Shown: positions 8,869 through 17,375 of the stretch, in pieces
Numbering within the stretch: position 1 is the stretch's first letter
How the letters are laid out: the number at the start of each line of letters is the position of its first letter
Assembly: GCA_945876565.1 (NCBI GenBank)
Contig: CAMCOS010000001.1
Coordinates: forward strand, 95,925-159,924
Source of the DNA: Lautropia mirabilis
GTDB taxonomy: Bacteria > Pseudomonadota > Gammaproteobacteria > Burkholderiales > Burkholderiaceae_B
Direction of reading: 5' to 3'
Length of the DNA: 64,000 nucleotides
The notes under the pieces: generated by a model
Database searches by the model: none
Seen by the model: only the letters and a program-made list of their open reading frames with translations
Told to the model about the DNA's origin: nothing
Program-made: the position numbers and the translations under genes

Positions 8869-9653
8869 GCAACATTCTGGACGAGATACTGGCTGTCAAG
8901 GCCGAGCAAGTCAAAGCGGCGCGCCAACTGCGTAGCGAGGCAGATTTGTTGCGCGAGGCGCAGGCGCGCCAGGATTTGCGCGGATTTGCCGCTGCCATCG
9001 AGGACAAGATCGCTAGCGGCAAACCGGCCGTCATTGCGGAAATCAAAAAAGCCTCGCCCTCCAAAGGGGTGATTCGAGAGGATTTCCATCCGGCGCAGAT
9101 TGCAGCCTCCTACGCGGCCGGTGGTGCAACTTGCCTATCGGTACTCACTGATGTGAAATTCTTTCAAGGCTCGCATGACTATCTACGCCAGGCCCGTGCG
9201 GCGTGCCCGCTGCCGGTGCTGCGCAAAGATTTCATGATCGATCCATACCAGGTCATCTCGGCTCGCGCCATGGGTGCGGACTGCATTCTGTTGATCGCTG
9301 CGGCGCTTGAAACAACCCGCATGCAAGAGCTGGAAGCTTGCGCCATGGAGTTGTCACTCGATGTGCTCGTCGAAGTTCATAACGCTCAAGAACTGGAACA
9401 GACGTTAACCCTCAAAACCAACTTGCTGGGCATCAACAACCGCAACCTAAAGACGTTTGAAGTGTCGCTAGACACCACGCTTGGCCTGCTTGATCAGATC
9501 CCGACTGGCAAGCGTGTGGTCACCGAAAGCGGGATTTTGTTGCGAGAAGACGTAAAACTGATGCGTGAGCACGGCGTCAATGCATTTCTGGTTGGTGAGG
9601 CCTTTATGCGGGCACCTGATCCTGGCACAGCATTGGCAGAGTTGTTTTTTTAA
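8865..9653 (+). CDS. trpC: Indole-3-glycerol phosphate synthase
   Basis: Converts carboxyphenylaminodeoxyribulose phosphate to indole-3-glycerol phosphate. The TIM-barrel protein of 262 residues shows [11 protein letters not shown] (catalytic Lys region), [20 protein letters not shown] and [12 protein letters not shown], then TESGI and VGEAFMR at the phosphate site. It is a stand-alone enzyme, not fused to TrpF as in enterobacteria. It is the last gene of the trp cluster. Confidence 0.97.
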   Translation: MSNILDEILAVKAEQVKAARQLRSEADLLREAQARQDLRGFAAAIEDKIASGKPAVIAEIKKASPSKGVIREDFHPAQIAASYAAGGATCLSVLTDVKFFQGSHDYLRQARAACPLPVLRKDFMIDPYQVISARAMGADCILLIAAALETTRMQELEACAMELSLDVLVEVHNAQELEQTLTLKTNLLGINNRNLKTFEVSLDTTLGLLDQIPTGKRVVTESGILLREDVKLMREHGVNAFLVGEAFMRAPDPGTALAELFF

Positions 9654-9752
9654 CTAGCTGGCAACAAAGGCAAGAATGCACGAGAGCCAGCAAACACCGT
9701 CTGCTAGCTGGTTCAGCAAGCAATGACAACAGCGCATTGATCCATGATGGGC

Positions 9753-9944
9753 TTACTTCTTCATGGGGCAGGTGTTCACGCCAATCAGTGAGTAAGCGGG
9801 GCAAACCTTGAATAGACCCGTGGCCAATGGCACAACACCAATCCAACCCCAGACACCGATGGTGCCAGACAGCGTAAGCGCAATCAGCGCAAGGCCGACG
9901 ACAATTCTAAGAATGCGATCGATACCACCAACGTTTGTTTTCAT
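9753..9944 (-). CDS. DUF2892 (YgaP-like) small membrane protein
   Basis: A 63-residue protein beginning MKTNVGGIDRILRIVVGL with two hydrophobic segments and a C-terminal CPAYSLIGVNTCPMKK. The GxxDRxxR start and the cysteine-containing end are the DUF2892 signature, found alone or fused to rhodanese domains in sulfur metabolism loci. It lies 40 bases downstream of the ArsR-type regulator on the same strand and is probably cotranscribed with it. Its exact role is unknown. Confidence 0.88.
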   Translation of the reverse strand: MKTNVGGIDRILRIVVGLALIALTLSGTIGVWGWIGVVPLATGLFKVCPAYSLIGVNTCPMKK

Positions 9945-9984
9945 GGTCTTTCTCCGGAGTAAAGGGAACTCTGTTTAAGTGCGG

Positions 9985-10314
9985 TCAAGACTTGGATTGA
10001 CCACAGTACAAACCGTAAAGCGTCTGCATCATCAACAAAACCGATGGACTAGCAAGCTTGTAATAGATGTACTTGCCTTCACGCCGGGTGGTCACTAGCT
10101 TTTCATCACGCAACACGCCCAACTGTTGGGATAAGGTTGGCTGGCGAATGCCAGTCAAGGACTCTAACTCGCCGACATTGAGCTCAGAACCGATCAGATG
10201 GCATAGAAGCATCAATCTGTCTTCATTGGCCATTGTCTTAAGCAATGCACAAGCTTTACCGGCTGATGTGCGTAACTCTTGTACATTCGAAGACGTCAGG
10301 GTGACGGCGCTCAT
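9985..10314 (-). CDS. ArsR-family repressor, BigR/SqrR-like sulfide or persulfide sensor
   Basis: A 109-residue winged-helix protein: ALLKTMANEDRLMLLCHL, recognition helix TGIRQPTLSQQLGVLRDEKLV, and wing TTRREGKYIYYKL. Two cysteines, in LLCHL and LYGLYC, sit where BigR/SqrR/YgaV sensors form a reactive-sulfur disulfide or polysulfide bridge; the metal-binding CxC of classical ArsR is absent. It is divergent from the MBL hydrolase gene across an AT-rich palindromic region, as in BigR operons. Sulfur sensing is inferred from these residues and the neighbourhood. Confidence 0.85.
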   Translation of the reverse strand: MSAVTLTSSNVQELRTSAGKACALLKTMANEDRLMLLCHLIGSELNVGELESLTGIRQPTLSQQLGVLRDEKLVTTRREGKYIYYKLASPSVLLMMQTLYGLYCGQSKS

Positions 10315-10335
10315 GCTTTGTCTCTATGGATTTGA

Positions 10336-10390
10336 TGAGAATATTATATTTGTATATAAACTATTTATCAATATAATAAACATATAGCTG
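10336..10390. promoter_or_regulatory. AT-rich divergent promoter with candidate BigR-type operator
   Basis: Between the regulator and the MBL gene is a run almost free of G and C. It contains inverted repeats such as TATAT-TTGT-ATATA, and ATATTATA facing TATAATA. BigR-type repressors bind AT-rich palindromes overlapping the -10 region. No binding data are available here, so the exact operator half-sites are a guess. Confidence 0.5.
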
Positions 10391-10411
10391 TTTTTTATAT
10401 GGAGCACTGAA

Positions 10412-11269
10412 ATGCGCGTACAACCCTTCTTTGACAATGACACCTCTACCTTCACCTACGTCGTTGACAATGGCACTGGCAGTGCCTGCGCCATTATCGA
10501 TTCCGTGTTGAACTACGACCCAAAGTCGGGCCGCACCAATACAGCTGGCGCCGATGCGGTCATTGAGTACGTTAAAAGTCATCAACTAAAAACCGAATGG
10601 CTGCTTGAAACGCATGCCCATGCCGACCACCTTTCGGCAGCGCCTTATCTAAAGCGACAGCTTGGTGGCAAGATCGCCATTGGCGAGTCCATCAAAACGG
10701 TTCAGGGAGTCTTCAAGAAGATCTTCAATCTCGAGCCAGAATTCCAACTCGACGGCTCACAGTTTGACCATCTCTTTAAAGCGGACGAGGTCTTCAAGAT
10801 TGGTGAGATCGAGGCCCATGCATGGCATGTGCCTGGCCACACGCCAGCCGACATGGCCTTTGTTGTGAATGGCGACACGGTGTTTGTCGGCGACACCCTG
10901 TTCATGCCTGACGTTGGTTCGGCTCGCTGCGACTTTCCAGGCGGCAATGCCAACACCCTGTATGCCTCAGTCAAGCGCCTCCTGGCTTTGCCACCTGAGA
11001 CCAAACTCATGATGTGCCATGACTACCCGCCAGTCGGGCGTGAGGTACGCTGCGAGACCACCGTGGCTGAAGAGCGGGCTAAGAACATTCACTTGCACGA
11101 CGGTGTAACCGAACAAGAGTTCGTCAGTATGCGTAGCACCCGCGACGCGACGCTAGCCATGCCAACGTTGCTGTTGCCATCCATCCAGGTAAACATTCGG
11201 GCGGGCGCACTTCCACCAGCAGAGGATAATGGCGTAAGCTATCTGAAGATTCCTCTGAATGCGATATGA
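10412..11269 (+). CDS. MBL-fold hydrolase, persulfide dioxygenase-like (Blh type)
   Basis: A 285-residue metallo-beta-lactamase fold protein. The metal ligands are visible in ETHAHADHLSA, HVPGHTPADMAF, FVGDTLFMPDVG and MMCHDYPPVGREV. This pattern is that of ETHE1/Blh persulfide dioxygenases, which oxidise glutathione persulfide during sulfide detoxification. The divergent BigR-like regulator supports the assignment. A glyoxalase II-like hydrolase is the alternative, but the DxGSARCDFPGG segment favours Blh. A GGAG Shine-Dalgarno precedes the ATG. Confidence 0.88.
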   Translation: MRVQPFFDNDTSTFTYVVDNGTGSACAIIDSVLNYDPKSGRTNTAGADAVIEYVKSHQLKTEWLLETHAHADHLSAAPYLKRQLGGKIAIGESIKTVQGVFKKIFNLEPEFQLDGSQFDHLFKADEVFKIGEIEAHAWHVPGHTPADMAFVVNGDTVFVGDTLFMPDVGSARCDFPGGNANTLYASVKRLLALPPETKLMMCHDYPPVGREVRCETTVAEERAKNIHLHDGVTEQEFVSMRSTRDATLAMPTLLLPSIQVNIRAGALPPAEDNGVSYLKIPLNAI

Positions 11270-11278
11270 CATTAACGA

Positions 11279-12763
11279 ATGTTCGAACTGGCCGAGTCTG
11301 ATCCCATCCTGCCTGATAGTGAGGCCAAACGCTTAATCCCACTATTGCGCACGCAACTGCTGCGTGCGCAATACAGGTTGTTAGAGCAAAAGGGTCGGGC
11401 ACTGCTCGTGGTAGTCAGTGGCATCGATGGTGCTGGCAAAGGCGACACCATCAACCTCTTGAACGACTGGATGGATGCGCGTCATATCCACACCATGGCG
11501 TTCACACGCCCAACCGAACAAGAACGTGTTTACCCGCGTCAATATCGCTTCTGGCGTGCATTGCCAGCCAAGGGTGAAATTGGGATTGTGTTCGGTTCGG
11601 GCTACGCGCCGTTAATGGAGGAAGCCCTCAAAAAGCGCCCAGACCCAGACAAACTTGAAGACCTGATTCTGACTGCCCGGCGATATGAGGCAGACTTGGT
11701 CGCCAACGGCGTTCAAGTCATCAAGCTTTGGTTCCATCTATCCAAACGGGCTCAGCGCACACGCATGCAAGCGTTGCTGCTTAATCCATCGACCGCGTGG
11801 AAGGTGGGCCCAGAGGATCACAAAGTGGCCAAGCGATTTAAACGCTTGCGTCTAGCAGCCCAACGCGTGATCGAAGCAACCGACTCCGGTCATGCCCCTT
11901 GGACGATTATCCCGGCCGCTGACCAGAACACCCGCATGGTGCGTACAGGGCAAGCTGTTTTGAGTGCGCTAAAAAGAAAAAGTGTAAGTGTGCCGGCAGT
12001 ACACGACCCAGCGACACTGCCCAAGCTGAAACGACCATCAAACCCCTTGGCAAAGCTTGACTTCACCACCGAACTCTCTAAGGACGACTACGAGAACGAA
12101 TTACTTGATTGGCAAAATCGCTTGGCCAATCTGGTGCGCAGCCAGCGTTTTCAGGCCAAGCACGCGCTGATGATTGTTTTTGAAGGCTCAGACGCGGCGG
12201 GCAAGGGTGGCGCCATACGTCGCATCACGCAGGCAATCGATGCGCGTCAGTACGACATCATGCCAGTGGCGGCACCCAAGCCATTTGAACTAGAGCGCCC
12301 TTACTTGTGGCGTTTCTGGCGAAATGTGCCTAGGCTAGGGCGAATTTCGATTTTTGATCGTTCTTGGTACGGCCGAGTACTTGTTGAGCGCGTCGAAAAG
12401 CTTGTGCCCCCTTCGGTCTGGCGACGGGCATATGGTGAGATCAACGGGTTTGAACAACAATTGACGCACGATGGCGTGATGGTGGTGAAGTTTTGGCTAG
12501 CGATCACACCCGAGGAGCAGCTAAAGCGCTTCAAAGAGCGAGAAGCACACCCCTATAAGCAATACAAACTCACACCAGAAGACTGGCGCAACCGCCGTAA
12601 ATGGTCGGCGTATGAGGCTGCGAGCACCGATATGCTGACGCACACCGATACAGACCATGCAGGCTGGCACTTGGTGGCAGCCAATGACAAACGCCATGCT
12701 CGTATCGAGGTGTTAAAACAGTTGGTCAAGCGCATCGAAGAAGTCATCAAAGATGGTAACTAG
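11279..12763 (+). CDS. pap: Polyphosphate:AMP phosphotransferase (two-domain PPK2, class II)
   Basis: Uses polyphosphate to phosphorylate AMP to ADP. The 494-residue protein has two tandem PPK2 domains. The N-terminal copy has GIDGAGKGDTIN near residue 49, and the C-terminal copy has EGSDAAGKGGAIRR near residue 302 with the downstream IFDRSWYGRVLVERVE and ERPYLWRFWR. The second copy carries the intact catalytic motifs; the first lacks the DRSWYG lid motif (it has GSGYAPLMEE), as is usual for Pap. It starts 9 bases after the MBL gene and overlaps the HIT gene by 11 bases. Confidence 0.95.
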   Translation: MFELAESDPILPDSEAKRLIPLLRTQLLRAQYRLLEQKGRALLVVVSGIDGAGKGDTINLLNDWMDARHIHTMAFTRPTEQERVYPRQYRFWRALPAKGEIGIVFGSGYAPLMEEALKKRPDPDKLEDLILTARRYEADLVANGVQVIKLWFHLSKRAQRTRMQALLLNPSTAWKVGPEDHKVAKRFKRLRLAAQRVIEATDSGHAPWTIIPAADQNTRMVRTGQAVLSALKRKSVSVPAVHDPATLPKLKRPSNPLAKLDFTTELSKDDYENELLDWQNRLANLVRSQRFQAKHALMIVFEGSDAAGKGGAIRRITQAIDARQYDIMPVAAPKPFELERPYLWRFWRNVPRLGRISIFDRSWYGRVLVERVEKLVPPSVWRRAYGEINGFEQQLTHDGVMVVKFWLAITPEEQLKRFKEREAHPYKQYKLTPEDWRNRRKWSAYEAASTDMLTHTDTDHAGWHLVAANDKRHARIEVLKQLVKRIEEVIKDGN

Positions 12764-13190
12764 CCAATTGCATTGCCCGCTTTGCATCACACCATTGCCC
12801 AGCGAACTCGTACGCACCGAGCATTGGGCAATCATCGATGTGCAGGACCCGATGTTTCCAGGCTTTACCCGCGTCATTTGGTTGGCCCATGTCGCCGAGA
12901 TGACGGACCTAGCCCTCCACGAACGACAGCAACTGATGGAAATTGTCTTTGTGGTGGAAACAGTCATGCGCCAGACCCTCGCTCCCCACAAAATAAACCT
13001 CGCGAGCCTGGGCAACCAAGTACCCCACCTGCACTGGCATGTCATCCCGCGCTGGCCCGACGATGCTGCATTCCCCGCCTCCGTCTGGACGCCTGGCCAA
13101 GACACTGAGGCAGCACAACAGCGCCGTACTGAAGTGCAAGGGGCGGTCAAGCATTATCATCAAGCTTTGATTCAACGCCTGACATCCTAA
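12753..13190 (+). CDS. HIT family nucleotide-binding protein
   Basis: A 145-residue protein with the histidine triad motif HLHWHVIPR and the supporting INLASLGN. HIT proteins hydrolyse or transfer nucleotidyl groups from AMP-linked substrates; this subgroup is close to diadenosine tetraphosphate hydrolase-like HIT proteins. The N-terminus has a CPLC pair (residues 8-11). It overlaps the pap gene by 11 bases and lies 2 bases before the lyase gene, so these are one operon. Confidence 0.92.
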   Translation: MVTSQLHCPLCITPLPSELVRTEHWAIIDVQDPMFPGFTRVIWLAHVAEMTDLALHERQQLMEIVFVVETVMRQTLAPHKINLASLGNQVPHLHWHVIPRWPDDAAFPASVWTPGQDTEAAQQRRTEVQGAVKHYHQALIQRLTS

Positions 13191-13192
13191 CC

Positions 13193-14110
13193 ATGACCAC
13201 GACAACCCGAGTTGCCTGGCGCTCTATGCTGTTTGTGCCAGCCAACAGTGACAAGTTTTTACAGAGCGCGCTCAAGCGCTCGGCCGATGCCATTCAACTA
13301 GACCTTGAAGACGCCTGCCCACCTGATCTGAAAGAATCGACGCGTGAGCGCATTGGTGAACTGGCACAGCGCTGTGCGGATAACGGATTTGACGTGATTG
13401 TGCGCGTGAACCGCCCTTGGCGACTGCTGCTGCGCGATCTTGAAGCTTGCGTGCATCCAGCCATCAAAGCGTTGACGCTACCAAAAGTACCTGACGGCTC
13501 ATTTATTCGATCGGTGGCAGAAGTGCTGGCCGAGGTCGAGCAGGAAAAAGGCCTACCGATTGGTCACACCCAATTGATCGCCATGGTGGAAGACGCTGAT
13601 GGGCTAGCCAACATGGATGACATTGCGCGCGCGCACTCACGCGTCTACGGCATGATCGTGGGTGCTGAGGACTTGGCTGTTTCATTGCGCATGGCCGTTG
13701 ACGCAGATGGACTCTATGTACCCAATGTGATGGCGGTTGCTGCCTGCCGACGCGCTGGCATCGTACCCATCGGATTTGTGGGATCGGTGGCGGACTTTGC
13801 GGACCAGGATAAATTCCGTCAAACCGTTCAAAGGGCCGCACGGCTGGGATTTGAAGGGGCCTTTTGTATTCACCCCACACAAGTCGATGCCGCCAACGAG
13901 GCGTTTAGTCCTGACCCAAAGGCAGTTGAACGTGCCAAGTCGCTACTGGCCACGTTTGAGCAAGCTCGGGCAGCCAACCAGGCCACTTGCACCTTTGAAG
14001 GACGCATGGTCGATGCGCCCGTGGTGGCACAAGCGCAACTGCTCATTGAACGTGATGATGCATTGAAAGCCATCTTGGCGCGTCGACAGAGTTCGCATCG
14101 TGGCGCCTGA
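13193..14110 (+). CDS. HpcH/HpaI aldolase family protein, CitE-like (CoA-ester lyase)
   Basis: A 305-residue TIM-barrel protein with the CitE-like pattern: RSMLFVPANSDKFLQSALKRSAD, AIQLDLEDACPPDLK, VIVRVNRP, IAMVEDADGLANMDDI and GAEDLAVSLRM, then GAFCIHPTQVDAANEAF. The acidic Mg-binding residues (E of MVED, D of AEDL) are present. Stand-alone CitE-like enzymes cleave malyl-, citramalyl- or similar CoA thioesters. The substrate cannot be decided from this sequence. Confidence 0.9.
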   Translation: MTTTTRVAWRSMLFVPANSDKFLQSALKRSADAIQLDLEDACPPDLKESTRERIGELAQRCADNGFDVIVRVNRPWRLLLRDLEACVHPAIKALTLPKVPDGSFIRSVAEVLAEVEQEKGLPIGHTQLIAMVEDADGLANMDDIARAHSRVYGMIVGAEDLAVSLRMAVDADGLYVPNVMAVAACRRAGIVPIGFVGSVADFADQDKFRQTVQRAARLGFEGAFCIHPTQVDAANEAFSPDPKAVERAKSLLATFEQARAANQATCTFEGRMVDAPVVAQAQLLIERDDALKAILARRQSSHRGA

Positions 14111-14133
14111 ATTATCTGACGCAACTGGCTCAG

Positions 14134-14859
14134 ATGCCCAGTAACCAACTGCGCGATGTATCAGCGCTCAGTATTGACAGCTTGCCTGAGCTCTGGCGAG
14201 CCATATTGTGTGTGCCGCCAGCCAGTACTCAACTGGCCATCACTGAAGCGGCCATCAAAGCAGAACTAGCGGCTGGCGCGATTATCTATCCAAGTGACCC
14301 ATGGCGTGCACTGCGGCTGACTCAATACGATGAGGTCAAGGTTGTGATCCTGGGCCAAGACCCCTACCACGGTCCAAGCCAAGCTCAGGGCTTGGCGTTC
14401 TCGGTTGCATCGGACTGCAAAACACCCCCAAGCCTGAAGAACATCTTTGCTGAGATTGCCCAAGACCCCCTGCTAGCAACCGATGGCTTAAAACCGCAGC
14501 CCAATCCTGATCTCACTCGGTGGGCCAAACAAGGCGTGTTGCTTTTAAACACCTCCTTGACGGTGCGAGATGGGCTTGCCGCTTCCCATGCCAAGCTTGG
14601 TTGGCAAATCGTGACAGACGCTGTCATTGCAGCCGTGGCCAAACGTCAAACACCTACGGTATTCATGCTTTGGGGAGCGCATGCGCAAGCCAAGACTGAC
14701 CTCATTCAAACGCATGGCAGGCAACATCTGATTCTGTCAGCCAATCACCCATCACCGCTATCTGCGCGCAGACCACCTGTGCCGTTTCTGGGGTGCGGGC
14801 ATTTTGGGAGGGCCAATGAATGGTTGGAGGGTCAGGGGTTACAGGTAGTCTGTTGGTAA
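14134..14859 (+). CDS. ung: Uracil-DNA glycosylase
   Basis: Removes uracil from DNA in base excision repair. The 241-residue protein is family 1 UDG: the catalytic GQDPYHGPSQAQGLAFS with D76, LLLNTSLTV in the uracil pocket, VFMLWGAHAQ, and the DNA-intercalating HPSPLSARR loop. It follows the CitE-like gene by 23 bases on the same strand. Confidence 0.97.
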   Translation: MPSNQLRDVSALSIDSLPELWRAILCVPPASTQLAITEAAIKAELAAGAIIYPSDPWRALRLTQYDEVKVVILGQDPYHGPSQAQGLAFSVASDCKTPPSLKNIFAEIAQDPLLATDGLKPQPNPDLTRWAKQGVLLLNTSLTVRDGLAASHAKLGWQIVTDAVIAAVAKRQTPTVFMLWGAHAQAKTDLIQTHGRQHLILSANHPSPLSARRPPVPFLGCGHFGRANEWLEGQGLQVVCW

Positions 14860-14920
14860 ATCTAGAACGGCAGCACAAGGTCAATCCGAACGATTCAGCC
14901 AACACCACCTGCGACGACAA

Positions 14921-15316
14921 CTAAAGTTGTGTCTTCATAGCTTCGACTACCATTAACAAAGCTTGAATGTCCTCAAGGATTGCCGCCCGATCCAATGCCT
15001 GCTCGAATTCCATGAGACCTGATTCGTAACGAGCCTGCACTGCAAACATGTTGAGCTCAACTAAATGCCAATACCCCTCAGCCCCTTCGGCACCAACCTC
15101 TTCTAGCAATGCCAGCAAGCGGGAGACATCATGGGTTAGTGGAAAGTCTACAAACAACAGCGCAAGCCAGGCCTTAAGAGATTTTTCTACTGCTTGTTGA
15201 GCATGAAACCCAAAAATCTCATCCGCAAACAAAGGGTTGTCGATCATGCCACGCAAGGCATCGAAATCCTTACGCGCCATGATTAAGAGGTTACGTGCGT
15301 ACTCAGGTGCTGGCAT
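14921..15316 (-). CDS. HEPN domain protein (toxin partner of an MNT/HEPN pair)
   Basis: The track ORF starts far upstream, but the family begins at MPAPEYARNLLIMARKDF; this ATG at 15316 gives 131 residues and follows a GAGGG Shine-Dalgarno. The family core is clear in FHAQQAVEKSLKAWLAL and PLTHDVSRLLALLEE. HEPN proteins are often RNases paired with a minimal nucleotidyltransferase antitoxin. The RX4HXY motif of the well-studied SO_3166 toxin is not present, so a different HEPN subgroup is likely. It overlaps the upstream MNT gene by 14 bases. Confidence 0.82.
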   Translation of the reverse strand: MPAPEYARNLLIMARKDFDALRGMIDNPLFADEIFGFHAQQAVEKSLKAWLALLFVDFPLTHDVSRLLALLEEVGAEGAEGYWHLVELNMFAVQARYESGLMEFEQALDRAAILEDIQALLMVVEAMKTQL

Positions 15317-15638
15317 GTAAAACTTTTCCCTCACGTTGAGCTCGACCAATGATGTGATGGCTAAAATGCTTGAACTTATCAAACTCATCCCTACTGTACA
15401 GCAACAGGTCTTTGGCAACCGGCAACTTGCGCAATGCCAAGTAAAGACGAGCAGTTTCTTTCCTTCGGCTTCGCTCAAGACCAAATGGCTCACGCTCAAC
15501 AATCAGCAAATCCACGTCTGAGTCAGTCCGAGCGTCACCTCGCGCGTGCGATCCAAACAGAATAATTTGCTCAGGATCTGCGACCCGAACAATCGTGTCG
15601 ACCATTTCTTGAATCATGTTGTCATGGACATCGCTCAT
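15303..15638 (-). CDS. Minimal nucleotidyltransferase (MNT antitoxin-like)
   Basis: An ATG at 15638 with a near-perfect AAGGAGG eight bases upstream sets the start (MSDVHDNMIQEMVD), shorter than the track ORF; 111 residues. It carries the polymerase-beta signature ILFGSHARGDARTDSDVDLLIV, with G-S and two aspartates of the active site. MNT proteins AMPylate and neutralise their HEPN partner. The overlapping HEPN gene completes a toxin-antitoxin module. Confidence 0.87.
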   Translation of the reverse strand: MSDVHDNMIQEMVDTIVRVADPEQIILFGSHARGDARTDSDVDLLIVEREPFGLERSRRKETARLYLALRKLPVAKDLLLYSRDEFDKFKHFSHHIIGRAQREGKVLHAST

Positions 15639-16010
15639 TGGAAATGCCTCCTTAGATGCGCACTTTATTCTCGCCAATCTTGCATGCAGTCAATGATACC
15701 TTCCAACGGCAAGTGTTAGTTTGAAAAGCTGATCGCAAAGTCATACCCTTACAAGCTAGGGCGCCGGAAACAGCACTATCGGTGTTCTGGTCAACCCCGT
15801 GAAACCATCAATCAGCAAAGATAAAGGCCCACTCTTAGATCCACAGCAGATTGCGTCCCTAGGGTTTCTACTAGATTTATATCAAAAAATAGACTACACT
15901 CTCAACTCACGTTAATTTTTAATCGCTTCCTGACCCTCTTTCCTTTCGCGGCTGACAAAGCCCTAGTATGCGTTCGGTTGTCCCGGTCGGCACGATTCAA
16001 AGGAAAGAAG
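15639..16010. other. Gap upstream of the helicase gene
   Basis: About 370 bases with no supported gene. The MNT promoter must lie at its left end on the minus strand. The right end is the leader of the helicase gene: an AT-rich stretch around 15870-15920 probably carries its promoter, giving an untranslated leader of perhaps 90 bases or more, common for RhlE-type helicases. I found no clear riboswitch or terminator. Confidence 0.35.
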
Positions 16011-17375
16011 ATGTCATTTCAAGCACTCGGGCTTGCTGCCCCGTTGCTGGCCGCTATTTCGCGTGCCGGTTTCTCAGAAGCAACAGCCGTTCAACAACAA
16101 GCCATTCCTGCCGCTTTGCAAGGTCAGGATCTCATGGTGTCCGCACAAACTGGCAGTGGTAAAACCGCAGCCTTCATGCTGCCCGCACTTCATCGTTTAA
16201 GCCAGCAAGCTGGCAACGGTGGTCGTGGCGTACAGGTACTGGTTCTTACCCCCACGCGTGAGTTGGCCATGCAGGTCAGCGAAGCGTCGAGCCTGCTTGG
16301 CAGCCAGATCAAAGGTCTGCGCGTTGCAACCGTCGTCGGTGGCATGCCCTACGGCGCCCAGCTCAAAGCGCTATCCCAGCGCGTGGATGTATTGGTTGCC
16401 ACGCCTGGTCGCCTAATGGACCACATGCAAAGCAAGCGCGTTGACCTGTCAACCGTGCACACCTTGATTCTGGATGAAGCTGACCGCATGCTGGACATGG
16501 GCTTTATCGATGACATCAAAGCCATCGTGGCAAAAACACCTGCCAAACGTCAAACCCTACTGTTCTCTGCCACGTTTGATGGCAGCGTTGCCAAGCTCGC
16601 TGAAACGATGATGCGCGAACCGGTCCGGATTCAAATCTCGGCACCCAAAGAGCGTCATGCCCAAATCGAGCAGCACGTTTTTTACGCTGACAGCAAAGAG
16701 CACAAGCTGCAGTTGCTTGATCACATGCTGCGCGATTCCAGTCTAGACCAGGCCATCGTGTTTACCGCCACCAAGCGCGGTGCTGACGACTTGGCAGACG
16801 CCCTGAATGAACAGGGTTTCCATGCGCAAGCCCTGCACGGCGACATGAATCAGCGTCAGCGCACCCGTGCACTGACCGCAATGCAGCGTGGCCGTGTCCG
16901 TGTTCTGGTAGCCACCGATGTTGCCGCCCGCGGCATTGACGTGCAGACCATCAGCCATGCCATTAACTTTGACCTGCCGATGCAAGCCGAAGACTACGTG
17001 CACCGCATTGGTCGTACGGGCCGTGCCGGACGTCAGGGCACTGCCATCACGCTATGTGAGCACCGTGACCGCTTCAAAGTACGTCGCATTGAGCAATTCA
17101 TTGGCCACGGCATTGCGGCCAGCGAAATCCCCGGACTTGAGCCTAAGCGCGTGGCCCCCAATAAGCCACACGTCAAAAATGCCAAGCCACGTCGTCCAGG
17201 GTTCGGTGCCAAGCCTGGTACTGGCGCCAAGCCCGCTGCCGGTGCCGCGGCCAAGCCCGGCTTTGGTGCCAAACCACGTGCCGCAAAACCTTATACTGCC
17301 GGACATGCAAAACCCGCACGTCCAACGACCAGAGCCCGCACAGATTCATCTGACCGCCGACGCGCTCGCGCATAG
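16011..17375 (+). CDS. rhlE: DEAD-box ATP-dependent RNA helicase, RhlE type
   Basis: Unwinds RNA in ribosome assembly and decay. The track begins at a TTG; the ATG at 16011 with AAGGAAAGAAG upstream is the better start (MSFQALGLAAPLL), giving 454 residues. Motifs in order: AQTGSGKTAAFMLP, PTRELAMQ, ATPGRLMDHM, ILDEADRMLDMGF, FSATF, ATDVAARGIDVQ and HRIGRTGRAGRQG. The C-terminus is a basic, low-complexity tail (PGFGAKPGTGAKPAAG, ending DRRRARA) typical of RNA-binding extensions in beta- and gammaproteobacterial RhlE. The last 71 bases overlap the next gene. Confidence 0.95.
   Translation: MSFQALGLAAPLLAAISRAGFSEATAVQQQAIPAALQGQDLMVSAQTGSGKTAAFMLPALHRLSQQAGNGGRGVQVLVLTPTRELAMQVSEASSLLGSQIKGLRVATVVGGMPYGAQLKALSQRVDVLVATPGRLMDHMQSKRVDLSTVHTLILDEADRMLDMGFIDDIKAIVAKTPAKRQTLLFSATFDGSVAKLAETMMREPVRIQISAPKERHAQIEQHVFYADSKEHKLQLLDHMLRDSSLDQAIVFTATKRGADDLADALNEQGFHAQALHGDMNQRQRTRALTAMQRGRVRVLVATDVAARGIDVQTISHAINFDLPMQAEDYVHRIGRTGRAGRQGTAITLCEHRDRFKVRRIEQFIGHGIAASEIPGLEPKRVAPNKPHVKNAKPRRPGFGAKPGTGAKPAAGAAAKPGFGAKPRAAKPYTAGHAKPARPTTRARTDSSDRRRARA

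Noticed and set aside
9654-9752. Terminator after trpC from the repeated CTAGCTGG
   Set aside because: The two copies are direct rather than inverted and no stem with a T-run could be drawn.
16918-17304. N-terminal extension of the MidA-like ORF
   Set aside because: This part overlaps the conserved helicase core in another frame and has no methyltransferase similarity; the start was moved to 17305.
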